Notes: generated by a model not told the origin, from the sequence alone. A DNA stretch of 64,000 nucleotides from Aldersonia kunmingensis (GCF_001646865.1 NZ_LRRB01000140.1:1-64000); one strand, 5' to 3'; positions 9,725-19,783 are shown, numbered from the stretch's first letter. Translations and numbers: made by a program.

Positions 9725-11065
9725 CTATCGCGGTCCGTCCGTCTCACCAGGTGTGAGGTCGCGGGCGAGCCGGAACCCGGCAAAGATCTGGCGCCGGATC
9801 GGGTGATCCCAGTTCCGGAACGTGCCACGGCAGGCCACCTCGTCGGTTCCGAATGACCCGCCGCGCAGCACGCGGTAATCGCCGCCGAAGAACACCTCGG
9901 AGTACTCCCGGTACGGGAAAGGCGCAAAGCCGGGATACGGGTCGAACCCCGATGACGTCCATTCCCACACGTCACCGATCAACTGGTGTACACCCGTCGG
10001 GGATACGCCCTGCCGGTAGGCGCCGACCTCGGCTGGTTCCAGGTGGCGCTGACCGAGATTCGCGCGCGCCGGGGTGGGATCGTCGTCGCCCCACGGATAG
10101 CGCAGCGAACGCCCGGTGGCCGGATCGAACCGGGCCGCCTTTTCCCATTCGGCCTCGGTGGGCAGTCGCTTTCCCGCCCAGCGCGCGAATGCCTCGGCCT
10201 CGAACCAGCACACGTGCACAACGGGCTGACGCGGCGCGAGCGGCCGCATCGAACCGAAAACCCTTCGCCACCAGTTGCCGTCGGTATCGTGTTCCCAGAA
10301 CTGCGGCGCGGTCAGGCCTTCTGCGACGCGGTGTGCCCAGCCGGCCTCGCTCCACAACTCGGAGCGGTGGTAGCCGTCATCGGCGATGAACGCGAGGTAC
10401 TGCTCATTGGTGATCGGCGCGGCATCAATCGCGAAGGCGTGCACCGAAACCCGGTGTGCGGGGCGTTCGTTGTCCAGCGCCCACGGCTCGGTGGAGGTAC
10501 CCATGACGAATTCACCACCGGGCACGATCACTTCAAGCGGGACCGGAGCGCCCGGCGGAGGCGCGGGAGCTTCGAGCACCGCGGCTCCCGTGCGCAACTG
10601 ATGGGTGGCGAGCATCGTCTCGTCGTGCTGCTGTTCGTGCTGCGCGATCATCCCGAACGCGAAGCCGTCTCGCTCGAGGTTCCGGCCGCCAAGTGAGCTG
10701 CGGTCCAACACGTCCCAGACTTTGTCTCGCACCGATCCGGCGTACCCGCGTGCCTCTGCCGGACTGAGCAGCGGGAGCGCCGGGCGGTTCGAGCGGGCAT
10801 GCTTGAACGCGTCATAGAGATCGTCGATGTCACTGCGCACCGGTTCGCGTCCGCCGACGTCGCGTACGAGCCACAACTCTTCCTGGTTGCCGATATGCGC
10901 GAGGTCCCACACCAGCGGACTCATAATCCGGGAGTGCTGCGCCACCAGATCGGCCTCGTCGACGCAGTCGGTGAGGCCGGCCGTCCGCGCGCGTGCCCGG
11001 GCCAGCACCTCCGCGATCCGCGTGCGCAGGGCCTCGGCAGGCTCGACGCCGTGGTCGATGGTCAC
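9725..11065 (-). CDS. egtB: Hercynine oxygenase (sulfoxide synthase) EgtB
   Basis: EgtB is a non-haem iron enzyme joining gamma-glutamylcysteine to hercynine with oxygen, forming the C-S bond and the sulfoxide. The 446-residue protein has an N-terminal DinB-like domain holding the three iron ligands, visible as His57 (DLAHIGNQEE) and His143/His147 (HEQQHDE), followed by a formylglycine-generating-enzyme (FGE-sulfatase) domain from about residue 190, with GGEFVMGTS and the C-terminal LRGGSFGT. The use of gamma-glutamylcysteine is consistent with egtA upstream. Start and egtA stop overlap by 4 bp. Confidence 0.96.
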   Translation of the reverse strand: MTIDHGVEPAEALRTRIAEVLARARARTAGLTDCVDEADLVAQHSRIMSPLVWDLAHIGNQEELWLVRDVGGREPVRSDIDDLYDAFKHARSNRPALPLLSPAEARGYAGSVRDKVWDVLDRSSLGGRNLERDGFAFGMIAQHEQQHDETMLATHQLRTGAAVLEAPAPPPGAPVPLEVIVPGGEFVMGTSTEPWALDNERPAHRVSVHAFAIDAAPITNEQYLAFIADDGYHRSELWSEAGWAHRVAEGLTAPQFWEHDTDGNWWRRVFGSMRPLAPRQPVVHVCWFEAEAFARWAGKRLPTEAEWEKAARFDPATGRSLRYPWGDDDPTPARANLGQRHLEPAEVGAYRQGVSPTGVHQLIGDVWEWTSSGFDPYPGFAPFPYREYSEVFFGGDYRVLRGGSFGTDEVACRGTFRNWDHPIRRQIFAGFRLARDLTPGETDGPR

Positions 11066-12324
11066 GCAGCTTCCTCCTCGATCGGGTTACGTCCCCGCCG
11101 GCAGCGCCGAACGGCGGCACATAGTTGCGCGGCCGCATCCAGGGTCGGCGCATGTGCCTCGGCCAATTTCAGCAGTTCCACCGCAGCGGTGCGGATTTCC
11201 GGATCCGCGAGCCCGTCTCGTGCGCCGTCGATCCAGCGCGTCTCCGTGCCGGAAACGATTGTGACCGCCTCGGCGAGCACAGTGGGACTGCTGGTCAACG
11301 CGGAGACTGCATGAATCGGCACTGCCCAGGTGTCTGCCGGTTGCGCGTCGAAATAGCGCACCTCGAGGTGCCCCGAGGCGCGGACCGGCGGAAACAGCGT
11401 GGTGAGGTGGTAGTCCAGATCGTCCCAGTCGGGACGCCGGTCGACCAGGCCGTCGAGATTGCCTGCGAGCCAGTCCGAGAACGTCGCGTCCCGTGGCGGA
11501 GACCAGTCGGTCTCGCCGTCGCGACGAATGCACAACAGCGGCGCGTCGAGCGCCCAGCGGACGTACGCCTGGGTCGGATCTGCCGCATCGACCGGTGGTT
11601 CGGTACGACCGAGATCCAGGTTAAGCCAGGTACGCATCCGCTGCGACGCCCACGAGCCACGCGGAACACCCTGCAGCACAGGGGAACACGCGAATGCCGC
11701 AAGCAAGGCAGGACCCATCGCATTCAGCGCCACCCAGCGCGCGCCGGCCTCGGCAAGGTCCGTGCCGGCATCGACGCTCACCTGCGTGGCCGCGGTGTTG
11801 CACATCATCAGCTTGCCGAACGGCCCAATCCGAAGGAACCTGTTCTCCATGGCGCAGTAGCGCGGCATTTGCAGCAGCCGCCGCGCAGGACGGTAGGCCT
11901 CGGCCGCCGCCGATACGAGCCCAATGGAGTGCGCGCGAAGCAGGTCGCGCAAGAAGTCTTCGTCGTCGCGCAATCGGCGACAGAGTTCCTCGGTTGAGGA
12001 AACGGGAATGCTCGAGATTTCGAGCTGACCACCCGGCTCGACTGTGACGCGGCCACCGAATGGCAATGCCAGCGCCGGCGAGGACGGGGAGAGGGAGGTG
12101 GGTGCGTACGGGCCGAGGGCCGACGCGAGGACCATGAGGTCCGGTCTAGCAACGTGCGCTTGCGGTGGGCTGGAGGTGGGACAGTCACCATCGTCGATCG
12201 TGGTCAACCATTCGAGCTCGGCCCCGACCAGCGTCGGCGGTCCCAGCTTGAAACACACTCCGCCGAGATAGGCCTCGGCGGCGGCGCGCGTCGAGAGCGT
12301 GCCAACCGTCATTGCAGTTGCCAT
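11062..12324 (-). CDS. egtA: Glutamate-cysteine ligase EgtA
   Basis: Makes gamma-glutamylcysteine, the sulfur donor for EgtB. The 420-residue protein is of the actinobacterial GCS2 family: GAELEWLT near residue 37 provides metal and glutamate contacts, with FGGRVTVEPGGQLEIS and MCNTAATQVSVDAG further on. The ATG at 12324 is first in the egtABCD unit, and about 200 bp separate it from the divergent egtE, enough for two promoters. Confidence 0.94.
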   Translation of the reverse strand: MATAMTVGTLSTRAAAEAYLGGVCFKLGPPTLVGAELEWLTTIDDGDCPTSSPPQAHVARPDLMVLASALGPYAPTSLSPSSPALALPFGGRVTVEPGGQLEISSIPVSSTEELCRRLRDDEDFLRDLLRAHSIGLVSAAAEAYRPARRLLQMPRYCAMENRFLRIGPFGKLMMCNTAATQVSVDAGTDLAEAGARWVALNAMGPALLAAFACSPVLQGVPRGSWASQRMRTWLNLDLGRTEPPVDAADPTQAYVRWALDAPLLCIRRDGETDWSPPRDATFSDWLAGNLDGLVDRRPDWDDLDYHLTTLFPPVRASGHLEVRYFDAQPADTWAVPIHAVSALTSSPTVLAEAVTIVSGTETRWIDGARDGLADPEIRTAAVELLKLAEAHAPTLDAAAQLCAAVRRCRRGRNPIEEEAA

Positions 12325-12523
12325 CGTGACCTCCGATCAGAGGCGGACTGCCAAATCGGGACCCTAGTCGGTGGTACCGACATCAAGTAGCCGCCGGTGT
12401 TCCGACATTAAAACGAAAACGACGCGCGCGCACGGCCCGTTCACCCGTTCGGCACGAATTTCGGGCAGTCTCGACGCGGACTGCTGCCGGGCCACGTATG
12501 CCCTACCGGGAAGGACCTCACAC

Positions 12524-13717
12524 ATGCTCGACCGCGAACGGGTTCGCGCCGATACGCCCGGTTGCCTGGATCTGGCGTTCTTCGACAGCGCGGGTTCCTC
12601 GCTGCCGCCAGAACCGGTAGTCGCGACCGTAACCGGGCATATCCGCCGAGAGGCGCAGGTCGGCGGCTACCGTGCCGCGAACGAGCGGCTCGACGACCTC
12701 GCTGGGGTGAAGGTGGCGATCGGCGAGCTGATCGGCGCAACCGCGGATTCCATCGCACTCAGCGACAGCGCGACGCGGTCGTGGACGGACTTCTTCGGTG
12801 CCGTGCCGCTCGGCGCGAACGATCGCGTGCTGATCAGCGAAGCCGAATACGCGAGCAATGCGATCGCCGTGCTGCAGCGTGCACAGGCCGTCGGCGCAAC
12901 CGTGGATGTGGTGCCGAGCGACACCGACGGGCAGCTCGATCTCGATGCGCTCGCGACGCTGCTCGATGAGCGAGTACGGCTCGTATCGCTGGTACATGTG
13001 CCCACCAACGGCGGGCTGGTCAATCCGGTCGCCGAGGTCACCGCGCTCGCCCATCGGGTCGGTGCGCTGGTGTTGCTCGATGCCTGCCAGTCCGCAGGGC
13101 AATTGCGGCTCGACGTGGCCGAACTCGGTGTCGATGCGCTGTCGGTGACCGGGCGAAAGTGGCTGCGCGGTCCGCGCGGCACCGGTTTCCTCTACGTCCG
13201 GCAAGGACTGCTCGACACCCTCGAACCGGCCTCGCTCGACCTGCACAGCGCCGAGTGGACCGCGCTCGACACCTACCGGATGCACGACGACGCCCGTCGG
13301 TTCGAATTCTGGGAACACGACGTCGCAGGCCGGCTCGGTCTCGGCACCGCGGTCCGCTATCTGCTGGATCTGGGGCCCGACGATGTCTATGCGGCAATTG
13401 CGGAGCGCGCCGAACGGGTGCGCGCCGTGTTGGGCGAGATCGACGGGGTGCAGGTGCGCGATCTCGGACAGCGCCGAGCTGGGATCGTGTCGTTCACCGT
13501 GGCCGGGTTCGAGCCGGTGGACGTGCGTGACCGGCTGGCGGAGCAGAACGTCACGGTGACCGTCAGCCACCGCAGCTCGACGCTGATCGACATGTCCAAA
13601 CGCGGACTCGGCTCGGTTGTCCGCGCGTCCCCACACTGCTTCGTCTCCGACGAGGACATCGATGCGCTGGCCACGGCGGTCGCAAACGTGAACCGGGATT
13701 CGGCCCCGCGCAGGTAG
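12524..13717 (+). CDS. egtE: Ergothioneine biosynthesis PLP-dependent C-S lyase EgtE
   Basis: EgtE performs the last step, cleaving hercynylcysteine sulfoxide to ergothioneine. The 397-residue protein is an aminotransferase class V fold: the PLP Asp is in LLDACQS (Asp196) and the Schiff-base lysine is Lys212 in SVTGRKWLRGPRGTG. The frame stays open upstream, but the ATG at 12524 is preferred since the conserved part begins there and GGGAAGGAC lies just before it. Unlike the usual egtABCDE operon, egtE is divergent from egtABCD. That this is the ergothioneine lyase rather than a general cysteine desulfurase is inferred from context and length. Confidence 0.88.
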   Translation: MLDRERVRADTPGCLDLAFFDSAGSSLPPEPVVATVTGHIRREAQVGGYRAANERLDDLAGVKVAIGELIGATADSIALSDSATRSWTDFFGAVPLGANDRVLISEAEYASNAIAVLQRAQAVGATVDVVPSDTDGQLDLDALATLLDERVRLVSLVHVPTNGGLVNPVAEVTALAHRVGALVLLDACQSAGQLRLDVAELGVDALSVTGRKWLRGPRGTGFLYVRQGLLDTLEPASLDLHSAEWTALDTYRMHDDARRFEFWEHDVAGRLGLGTAVRYLLDLGPDDVYAAIAERAERVRAVLGEIDGVQVRDLGQRRAGIVSFTVAGFEPVDVRDRLAEQNVTVTVSHRSSTLIDMSKRGLGSVVRASPHCFVSDEDIDALATAVANVNRDSAPRR

Positions 13718-13874
13718 GTGCGGTAGTCTGTTCAGGTTGTCTCGGCGAGGGTGCAGACGAAGCACACGCTTCCCGCACCGTGATCGACGCGGCACGGCTC
13801 CGTTCGCCGTCCACGTCTGTCCCGCCGCGACGTGTTGACCACAACTGATCGATCGAACGTAGGAGCCGTTTCAC

Positions 13875-14510
13875 ATGTCCGACGCAAGTCGTCTCACCGC
13901 CGTCGTCCGCACCGAGTTCGGCAAGGGTGCCGCGCGCCGCACCCGTCGCGACGGCAACGTTCCCGCGGTCCTTTACGGCCACAAGACCGACCCGCAGCAC
14001 CTCGCGGTCAACGCGCAGGCGTTCGCCCGCGTGCTGCGTGAGAACGGCACCAACGCCATCCTCACCCTCGACATCGACGGCACCGAGCAGCTCGCACTGA
14101 CCAAGTCGGTTGTCGTGCACCCGATCCGCAACTACATCGAGCACGCGGACCTGCTGGTCATCCGCAAGGGCGAGAAGGTCGTCGTCGACGTGCCAGTCGT
14201 CGTGACCGGCGAGGCCGCCCCCGGCTCCGTCCTGACGCAGGAGGCCAACACCATCTCCCTCGAGGCCGATGCGCTGTCCATCCCCGAGTCGATCGAGGTC
14301 GACATCGAGGGCGCCGAGATCGGCACCCAGGTGCTCGCCGGTGCGCTGGAGCTCCCCAAGGGCTCGACCCTGCAGACCGACCCGGAGACCCTGATCGTCA
14401 ACGTGGTCGCGCCGGCGGCTGAGGAAGCGGAGACCACCGAGGAAGAGGGTGCCGAGGAAGAGGGTGCCGCCGAGGAAGAGGCTCCTGCCGACGAGTCGGC
14501 CGAGGGCTGA
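13875..14510 (+). CDS. rplY: 50S ribosomal protein L25 / general stress protein Ctc
   Basis: Binds 5S rRNA in the large ribosomal subunit. This is the long actinobacterial form (211 residues): an N-terminal L25 domain beginning [18 protein letters not shown], a C-terminal TL5/Ctc beta domain (about residues 100-185), and a strongly acidic tail of Glu, Ala and Asp from about residue 180. The ATG at 13875 has GTAGGAG upstream. The 157-nt region before it (13718-13874) holds no gene; a possible -10 box TAGTCT lies at 13729 and several short GC-rich complementary segments are present, so a structured leader is possible but I could not fold it convincingly. It is followed 13 bp later by pth, as in mycobacteria. 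Confidence 0.97.
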   Translation: MSDASRLTAVVRTEFGKGAARRTRRDGNVPAVLYGHKTDPQHLAVNAQAFARVLRENGTNAILTLDIDGTEQLALTKSVVVHPIRNYIEHADLLVIRKGEKVVVDVPVVVTGEAAPGSVLTQEANTISLEADALSIPESIEVDIEGAEIGTQVLAGALELPKGSTLQTDPETLIVNVVAPAAEEAETTEEEGAEEEGAAEEEAPADESAEG

Positions 14511-14523
14511 TTCTCCTCACTCG

Positions 14524-15099
14524 ATGGCTGATACAGGTGCGGCGCTCGTCGTCGGGCTCGGTAACCCGGGCCCACAGTACGAGCGCACCCGCCACAACAT
14601 CGGTTTTATGGTCGCCGACGTGCTCGCTGAGCGCGTCGGCGGCCGTTTTTCCACCCACAAGAAGTCCGGCGCGGACCTCCTGCAGGCGCGCCTCGACGGG
14701 CGTCCTGTGCTCGTCGCCAAACCGCGCTGCTACATGAACGAGTCCGGTCGCCCGGTCGCCGCGCTCGCCAGATTCTTCTCCGTCCCGGTGGAGCGGGTGA
14801 TCGTCATCCACGACGAGATCGACCTCGACTTCGCCACGATCCGGCTCAAGCAGGGCGGTGGCGAGGGCGGCCACAACGGGCTTCGCTCCATCTCCAGCGC
14901 CCTGACCAGCAAGGACTATCTGCGCACCAGGGTCGGCGTTGGCCGCCCGCCGGGCCGGATGGACGCCGCGGCCTACGTGCTCAAGCCGTTCTCCGCCGCC
15001 GAGCGCAAGGAGCTGCCGATCATCTGCGAGCAGGCCGCGGATGCGGTGGAACTGCTGCTCGACGTTGGGCTCGAGGCCGCGCAGAACCGCCTGCACTGA
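14524..15099 (+). CDS. pth: Peptidyl-tRNA hydrolase
   Basis: Recycles peptidyl-tRNAs released by stalled ribosomes. The protein is 191 residues, normal for bacterial Pth. It shows [18 protein letters not shown] with the catalytic His, the conserved [11 protein letters not shown], and [20 protein letters not shown] with the active-site Asp. The frame is open upstream but the ATG at 14524 gives the exact family N-terminus. It lies 13 bp behind rplY and is convergent with the membrane protein gene at 15113. Confidence 0.97.
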   Translation: MADTGAALVVGLGNPGPQYERTRHNIGFMVADVLAERVGGRFSTHKKSGADLLQARLDGRPVLVAKPRCYMNESGRPVAALARFFSVPVERVIVIHDEIDLDFATIRLKQGGGEGGHNGLRSISSALTSKDYLRTRVGVGRPPGRMDAAAYVLKPFSAAERKELPIICEQAADAVELLLDVGLEAAQNRLH

Positions 15100-15112
15100 G
15101 CACCCCGCTGGG

Positions 15113-15913
15113 TTAGGGACAGTCTCCCGACTCGCCGTACTTGACCACGGACAGCACCGCGTCGCCCTCGTCGATCGCGATCCCCGGGGCCGGACTCTGT
15201 GCGACGACGACCCAGTTGCGATCCGAGATCTGCATGCGCCCCTTGCCGGTCGCATCCTCGCTGCGCGAGTAGAAGACTCCGGCAGCCTGGATCGCGTCCT
15301 GCGCCGCCTGCAGATTCATGCACAACACAGCCGGCATCAAAGCGGTTGGCGCCGAAGCTGATTGCGGAACCGGAGCCGCAGCCGGCACGCTCGTCGCAGG
15401 AGCGATAGTTGTCGGAGTAATCGTCGCCGAGGGTGCGACTGTCGTCGTCGGCGAGGCCGACGTGGTGGCACGGGCCGCCGACGTGGGAACTGGCTGCGTC
15501 GAGGATGGCGGCGATTGGTCCTCGGACTCGTCGAAGCCATCCGAGATATCGGTGGCGATGCCGATGACCGTCAATCCGGCCGCCACGATTGCCGCAGCCA
15601 CAACGCCCTTGCGGACGGGTGGCGGAGCGTAGACCGGCGGCGGCGCCGCGAGGGCGGCAGCCGTATCGCCAGCCATGAATGCCGCGTTCGCGGCATCCGC
15701 GCGGGCGACGATCGCCGCGTTCCGTGCCTTCACCCGGGCGATGTGGTCCCGAATCGGCTTGGCCAGGGCGAGATACCACAACCCGGCGGCGAAGACGGTC
15801 ATCGTGACAACCTGCCCGAAGTCCACCTGGATCGCGCTCACGACGATCAGCCACGTGCAGACCGCGGCGAAGAATCCGGCGAGGACGCGCAGATAAGGGC
15901 TGAGGGTGTTCAT
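15113..15913 (-). CDS. Membrane protein with PASTA-like C-terminus
   Basis: A 266-residue protein that I can describe but not name. It has two hydrophobic segments near residues 8-50, a charged cytoplasmic stretch rich in Ala and Arg, a Pro-rich linker (APPPVYAPPPV), a third transmembrane segment around 104-123, then a long Ser/Thr/Pro/Ala spacer typical of cell-wall spanning regions. The last 65 residues (MNLQAAQDAIQAAG through VVAQSPAPGIAIDEGDAVLSV) resemble a single PASTA domain, a module of Ser/Thr kinases and penicillin-binding proteins that contacts peptidoglycan. No kinase or transpeptidase domain is present. A role in envelope sensing or anchoring is inference only. Confidence 0.7.
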   Translation of the reverse strand: MNTLSPYLRVLAGFFAAVCTWLIVVSAIQVDFGQVVTMTVFAAGLWYLALAKPIRDHIARVKARNAAIVARADAANAAFMAGDTAAALAAPPPVYAPPPVRKGVVAAAIVAAGLTVIGIATDISDGFDESEDQSPPSSTQPVPTSAARATTSASPTTTVAPSATITPTTIAPATSVPAAAPVPQSASAPTALMPAVLCMNLQAAQDAIQAAGVFYSRSEDATGKGRMQISDRNWVVVAQSPAPGIAIDEGDAVLSVVKYGESGDCP

Positions 15914-16024
15914 CGATCCTGCTTCGGGTGGCTACGGCGGGTGGAGCCAGGAGTCTGGCATCCGTCACCGAACAGATTCGGCCGTTCCACGGCGGCCGTT
16001 ACGGACCCAGCCGGGCCCCCAAAC

Positions 16025-16143
16025 GGGTGCAAAACTTGTACCCGGGGCCGAAACTTCGCACCCGTGAGGAAGACTTGCACCCGCCTGAACTTCCTCACGA
16101 CCGCAAACCTTGTTCCCGGGGACGAAACTTCGCACTCACGAAC
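16025..16143. repeat. Intergenic repeat cluster upstream of the PASTA-like gene
   Basis: The 262 bp between the PASTA-like gene and the acyl-AMP ligase gene hold no credible reading frame but much internal repetition. A 27-bp direct repeat (16035-16061 and 16109-16135) is identical at 25 positions and contains CGAAACTTCGCAC. Between the copies GTGAGGAAG (16064-16072) faces its perfect complement CTTCCTCAC (16090-16098). GGGTGCAA and TTGTACCC at 16025-16043 form a further small hairpin. It may combine termination of the upstream gene with regulation of the downstream one. Confidence 0.75.
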
Positions 16144-16175
16144 ACAATTCGCTCGCCTTTGGTCGCCGGATATCG

Positions 16176-17804
16176 CTACAGCAGCGCCAACGTGTGGGTC
16201 CGCCGCAGCTTGCCCGACGACGTCTTCGGGATCGAGCCGGGACCGAGCACCGCGACTCGGCGGGGGCGTACGCCGACCTCGCCGAATACCACGTGCGCCA
16301 CCTCGTGCTCGATGCGCTCGACCTCGGCGTGGTCCTCGAATCCGCCGCTCTCCACGACGACGGCGAAGCTCTCGCGCTTGTCCCCCGCGTCGATCCGCAC
16401 CGCCACCGCATTGCCCGGCCGCACGCCGTCGACGCGTGCCGCGGCCCGCTCGATATCGGTCGGGTAGATATTGCGGCCGCCCATGATGATCACGTCCTTG
16501 ATGCGGCCGCACACCACCACGAGCCCTTCTTCGGTGAAGTAGCCGATATCTCCCGTATCGAGCCAGCCATCCTCGTCTTGTGCGGGCACAAACCCGTCGA
16601 CGGTGACGTAACCGGGTGTGACGGCATCGCCGCGCACCTGAATCACCCCGACGCCGCGCGCGGGCAGCTCCTGGTTGTCCGTGTCCACCACACGACCCTC
16701 GAGGTTGTCGACGAGATAGCCGAGTGTCGCGAGCCGGCGCACGTGCCCTCGCGTGGCTGGAACCGCCCGGCCCATTGCCTCGAGCAGTTCCGCGTCCACG
16801 GTGTCGAGGACGAGGCCGTGTCCGGCATCGGGCACCGAGACCGCGAGGGTCGTCTCCGCCATGCCGTAGACCGGGGTGAGCGCTGTGGCATTGAGACCGA
16901 ACCGCGCGCCGTCGGCGGCCAGCGTCGTCATCGTGTCCGGATCGACGGGCTCGGCACCGTTCCACATGTAGCGGATCGAACTAAGGTCCACCGCGCCGTC
17001 ATCCGCCTGACGCAGTCGCCGCGCGAGCAGGGCGTAAGCGAAGTTCGGCGCCGCCGTCACGGTGCCGCGGTACTTCTCGATCAGCTCGGCCCAGACCAGC
17101 GGCCGGCGCAGAAACTCCAGCGGAGTGACGCTGACGACCTCGGCACCGTATTGCATTGGCACGCTGAGGAATCCGACCATGCCCATGTCGTGGAACAACG
17201 GCAGCCAGCTGATCATGACGTCGTCGGCTCGGTCGAACTTGATCCGGTCGATCATCGCGTACGCGTTGACGTAGAAGTTGCGGTGCGTGATCTGCACGGC
17301 CTTGGGTGTGCCGGTCGAACCCGAGGTCAGCTGCTGCAGGGCGATGTCGGTCTCGGCGGTTTCGATCGGGTCGATGTCGTCGCCGGTGCGCAACTCCTTG
17401 ACGGTGACCACCCGGATTCCGCGCTCTTTGAGCAGTGGCGCGGCCGCCTCGAACGGCTCCCCGACGATTACCGCGTGGGCGGCGATCATCGTCAGAATGG
17501 CCTCGGTATCGGCGGCCCAGGCGATGAGATCGGTGCGCGGGGTGGGCTGATGCAGCATCGTCACCGATGCTCCGCGCATCCAGGTCGCCTGCACTGCGGG
17601 GGCAATATCCACCGGCTGACCGGCCAGCACACCGACCGCATCGCCGTGTCCGATCCCGGCTGCGGCCAATCCACCGGCCATCCGGCGAGCCACCGTGTGA
17701 ATCTCGCCCCAGGTATGCCGAACCGGCGCATCCGGCTCGCCTGTGACTAGCCCGCGGTCGCTCGTGCGGGCGGTCTCGTACATTTCCTCGGTGAATTTGC
17801 TCAC
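16176..17804 (-). CDS. Fatty acyl-AMP ligase, Pks16/FadD type
   Basis: An adenylate-forming enzyme of 542 residues that activates a carboxylic acid as acyl-AMP. The P-loop [13 protein letters not shown], the LPLFHDMGM segment, GMAET, the hinge [16 protein letters not shown] and the C-terminal SSGKLRR lysine motif are all present. N-terminal sequence and its place beside pth match Rv1013 (named pks16 although it is not a polyketide synthase); FadD32-like FAALs are relatives. Substrate unknown, probably a long-chain acid for envelope lipid synthesis. The start is GTG at 17804: GAGGAG stands 7 nt upstream and the protein then begins [11 protein letters not shown], as in the mycobacterial homologue. 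Confidence 0.88.
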   Translation of the reverse strand: MSKFTEEMYETARTSDRGLVTGEPDAPVRHTWGEIHTVARRMAGGLAAAGIGHGDAVGVLAGQPVDIAPAVQATWMRGASVTMLHQPTPRTDLIAWAADTEAILTMIAAHAVIVGEPFEAAAPLLKERGIRVVTVKELRTGDDIDPIETAETDIALQQLTSGSTGTPKAVQITHRNFYVNAYAMIDRIKFDRADDVMISWLPLFHDMGMVGFLSVPMQYGAEVVSVTPLEFLRRPLVWAELIEKYRGTVTAAPNFAYALLARRLRQADDGAVDLSSIRYMWNGAEPVDPDTMTTLAADGARFGLNATALTPVYGMAETTLAVSVPDAGHGLVLDTVDAELLEAMGRAVPATRGHVRRLATLGYLVDNLEGRVVDTDNQELPARGVGVIQVRGDAVTPGYVTVDGFVPAQDEDGWLDTGDIGYFTEEGLVVVCGRIKDVIIMGGRNIYPTDIERAAARVDGVRPGNAVAVRIDAGDKRESFAVVVESGGFEDHAEVERIEHEVAHVVFGEVGVRPRRVAVLGPGSIPKTSSGKLRRTHTLALL

Positions 17805-18019
17805 GATCCCGACTCCTCGAGGCAGCGCCATATGCGGCGAGTACGTGTCTCCTTCTTGACATCCCGACACGCCCGGGCGGCGTTAACGGTCCCGCGACGC
17901 GACGGCGCCGGATGAATGCCGCGCCGACGTCGACTACTCTGGAACGTCGCGTATGTCGCGCGCACGCGACGCTTTCTCGCCCCACCGCGCACGCCCCCAC
18001 AAGAGCACGAGGTAGACCC

Positions 18020-19675
18020 TTGACCACGCCTGCATCGGACGAGTCCGCCGGCACCGCGACGACCAAGTCCAGCGAGTCGCTCGCCAAGGAGGTCTCGCGC
18101 CGCCGCACCTTCGCGGTCATCTCGCACCCCGACGCAGGCAAGTCGACGCTCACCGAGGCGCTCGCGCTGCACGCACGCATGATTTCCGAGGCGGGCGCGA
18201 TCCACGGCAAGGCCGGACGCCGCTCCACCGTCTCCGACTGGATGGAGATGGAGAAGGCCCGCGGCATCTCCGTGTCCTCCACGGCGCTGCAGTTCGAGTA
18301 CCAGAGCGCCTCCGGTGTGAACGCGGTGATCAACCTCGTCGACACACCCGGCCACTCCGACTTCTCCGAGGACACCTACCGCGTGCTCACCGCGGTCGAC
18401 GCGGCCGTCATGCTGATCGACGCCGCAAAGGGCCTCGAGCCACAGACCCTGAAGCTGTTCCAGGTGTGCCGTCACCGCGGCATTCCGGTCATCACCGTGA
18501 TCAACAAATGGGACCGGCCCGGCCGGGAACCGCTGGAACTGCTCGACGAGATCGATGAGCGCATCGGCCTGACGCCCACCCCGCTGTTCCTGCCGGTCGG
18601 TATCGCGGGCGATTTCCGCGGCCTGCTGCGCCGCGGCGAGGACGGCGCGGCGACCGAGTACATCCACTTCACCCGCACAGCAGGTGGCGCGACGATCGCG
18701 CCCGAGGAATCGCTCGATCCCGACACCGCCGCGGCTCGCGAGGGCGACGCCTGGACCGATGCCGTGGAAGAGAGCGAACTGCTCTCTGCCAGCGGGCAGG
18801 ATCACGACCAGGAACTGTTCCTCGCCGGGCAGACCTCCCCCGTGATCTACGCGTCAGCAATGCTGAATTTCGGTGTGCGGCAACTGCTCGAGTCGCTCGT
18901 GTCGCTCGCACCATCCCCGCGTCCGCGCAACGATGTGAATGACAATCCGCGTGAGGTCACCGCCCCGTTCAGCGCGGTGGTGTTCAAGGTGCAGGCCGGC
19001 ATGGACGCCGCGCACCGAGATCGCTTGGCGTTCATGCGCATTGTGTCCGGCACCTTCGAGCGCGGCATGGTGGTCACGCACGCGCAGACTGGAAAGCCGT
19101 TCGCCACCAAGTACGCGCTCACTGTTTTCGGCCGGGACCGCACCACCGTCGAGGAGGCCTACCCGGGCGACGTCGTCGGCCTGGTGAATGCCACCGCGCT
19201 CGCGCCCGGACACACCCTCTATGTGGACCGCAAGGTCGAGTTCCCGCCCATTCCGTCGTTTGCTCCCGAGCACTTCGCCGTGGTGCGCGCCGAGAGCGCT
19301 AGCAAGTACAAGCAGTTCCGCCGCGGCATCGATCAACTCGACTCCGAAGGCGTGGTTCAGGTGCTGCGCAACGAAATTCGTGGTGACGCATCGCCCGTGT
19401 TCGCGGCCGTCGGCCCTATGCAGTTCGAGGTGGCCGCGGCGCGGATGAAGGCCGAGTTCAACGTCGAGGCCAAGCTCGAGTTTCTCCCCTACACGCTGGC
19501 GCGGCGCACCGACCGCGAGTCCATGGACGAACTCGGGCGCCAGCGCGGCGTCGAGGTGTTCACCCGTACCGACGGCGTGATCCTCGCGTTGTTCAGCGAC
19601 AAGTGGCGGCTGCAGTATATCGAGAAGGAGCTCTCGCAGCTCACCCTCGAGCCGCTGGTTGCCGCGGCCGACTGA
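18020..19675 (+). CDS. prfC: Peptide chain release factor 3
   Basis: RF3 is the GTPase that removes RF1/RF2 from the ribosome after termination. The 551-residue protein contains G1 HPDAGKST (36-43), the switch region with KARGISVSS, G3 DTPGHSDF, and G4 NKWDRPGREP, followed by the RF3-specific domains II and III. The family length is about 530. The likely start is TTG at 18020, with GAGGTAG 5-11 nt upstream and MTTPASDESAG as a short extra N-terminus. It stands alone in front of a 170-bp region with an inverted repeat. Confidence 0.95.
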   Translation: MTTPASDESAGTATTKSSESLAKEVSRRRTFAVISHPDAGKSTLTEALALHARMISEAGAIHGKAGRRSTVSDWMEMEKARGISVSSTALQFEYQSASGVNAVINLVDTPGHSDFSEDTYRVLTAVDAAVMLIDAAKGLEPQTLKLFQVCRHRGIPVITVINKWDRPGREPLELLDEIDERIGLTPTPLFLPVGIAGDFRGLLRRGEDGAATEYIHFTRTAGGATIAPEESLDPDTAAAREGDAWTDAVEESELLSASGQDHDQELFLAGQTSPVIYASAMLNFGVRQLLESLVSLAPSPRPRNDVNDNPREVTAPFSAVVFKVQAGMDAAHRDRLAFMRIVSGTFERGMVVTHAQTGKPFATKYALTVFGRDRTTVEEAYPGDVVGLVNATALAPGHTLYVDRKVEFPPIPSFAPEHFAVVRAESASKYKQFRRGIDQLDSEGVVQVLRNEIRGDASPVFAAVGPMQFEVAAARMKAEFNVEAKLEFLPYTLARRTDRESMDELGRQRGVEVFTRTDGVILALFSDKWRLQYIEKELSQLTLEPLVAAAD

Positions 19676-19709
19676 CTACCGGCACCGTCCGGGTTGGGCG
19701 CACCCAGCC

Positions 19710-19783
19710 GCCGCACACCTTCTGTTGCGCCGCATAGGAATCCGCACGCGGGAGCCTGTGCGAGGCGTCAGGAAGTGTGCGGC
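19710..19783. terminator. Inverted repeat between convergent prfC and PdxH-like gene
   Basis: GCCGCACACCTTCTG (19710-19724) and CAGGAAGTGTGCGGC (19769-19783) are complementary at 13 of 15 positions, with a 44-nt loop. Both genes point into this 169-bp gap, so a bidirectional terminator is the simplest reading. There is no U-rich tract and the loop is long, hence modest confidence. Confidence 0.45.

Noticed and set aside
13718-13874. Autogenous L25 leader element before rplY
   Set aside because: Some complementary segments exist, but I could not build a consistent structure or match it to a known leader by eye, so it is only mentioned with rplY.
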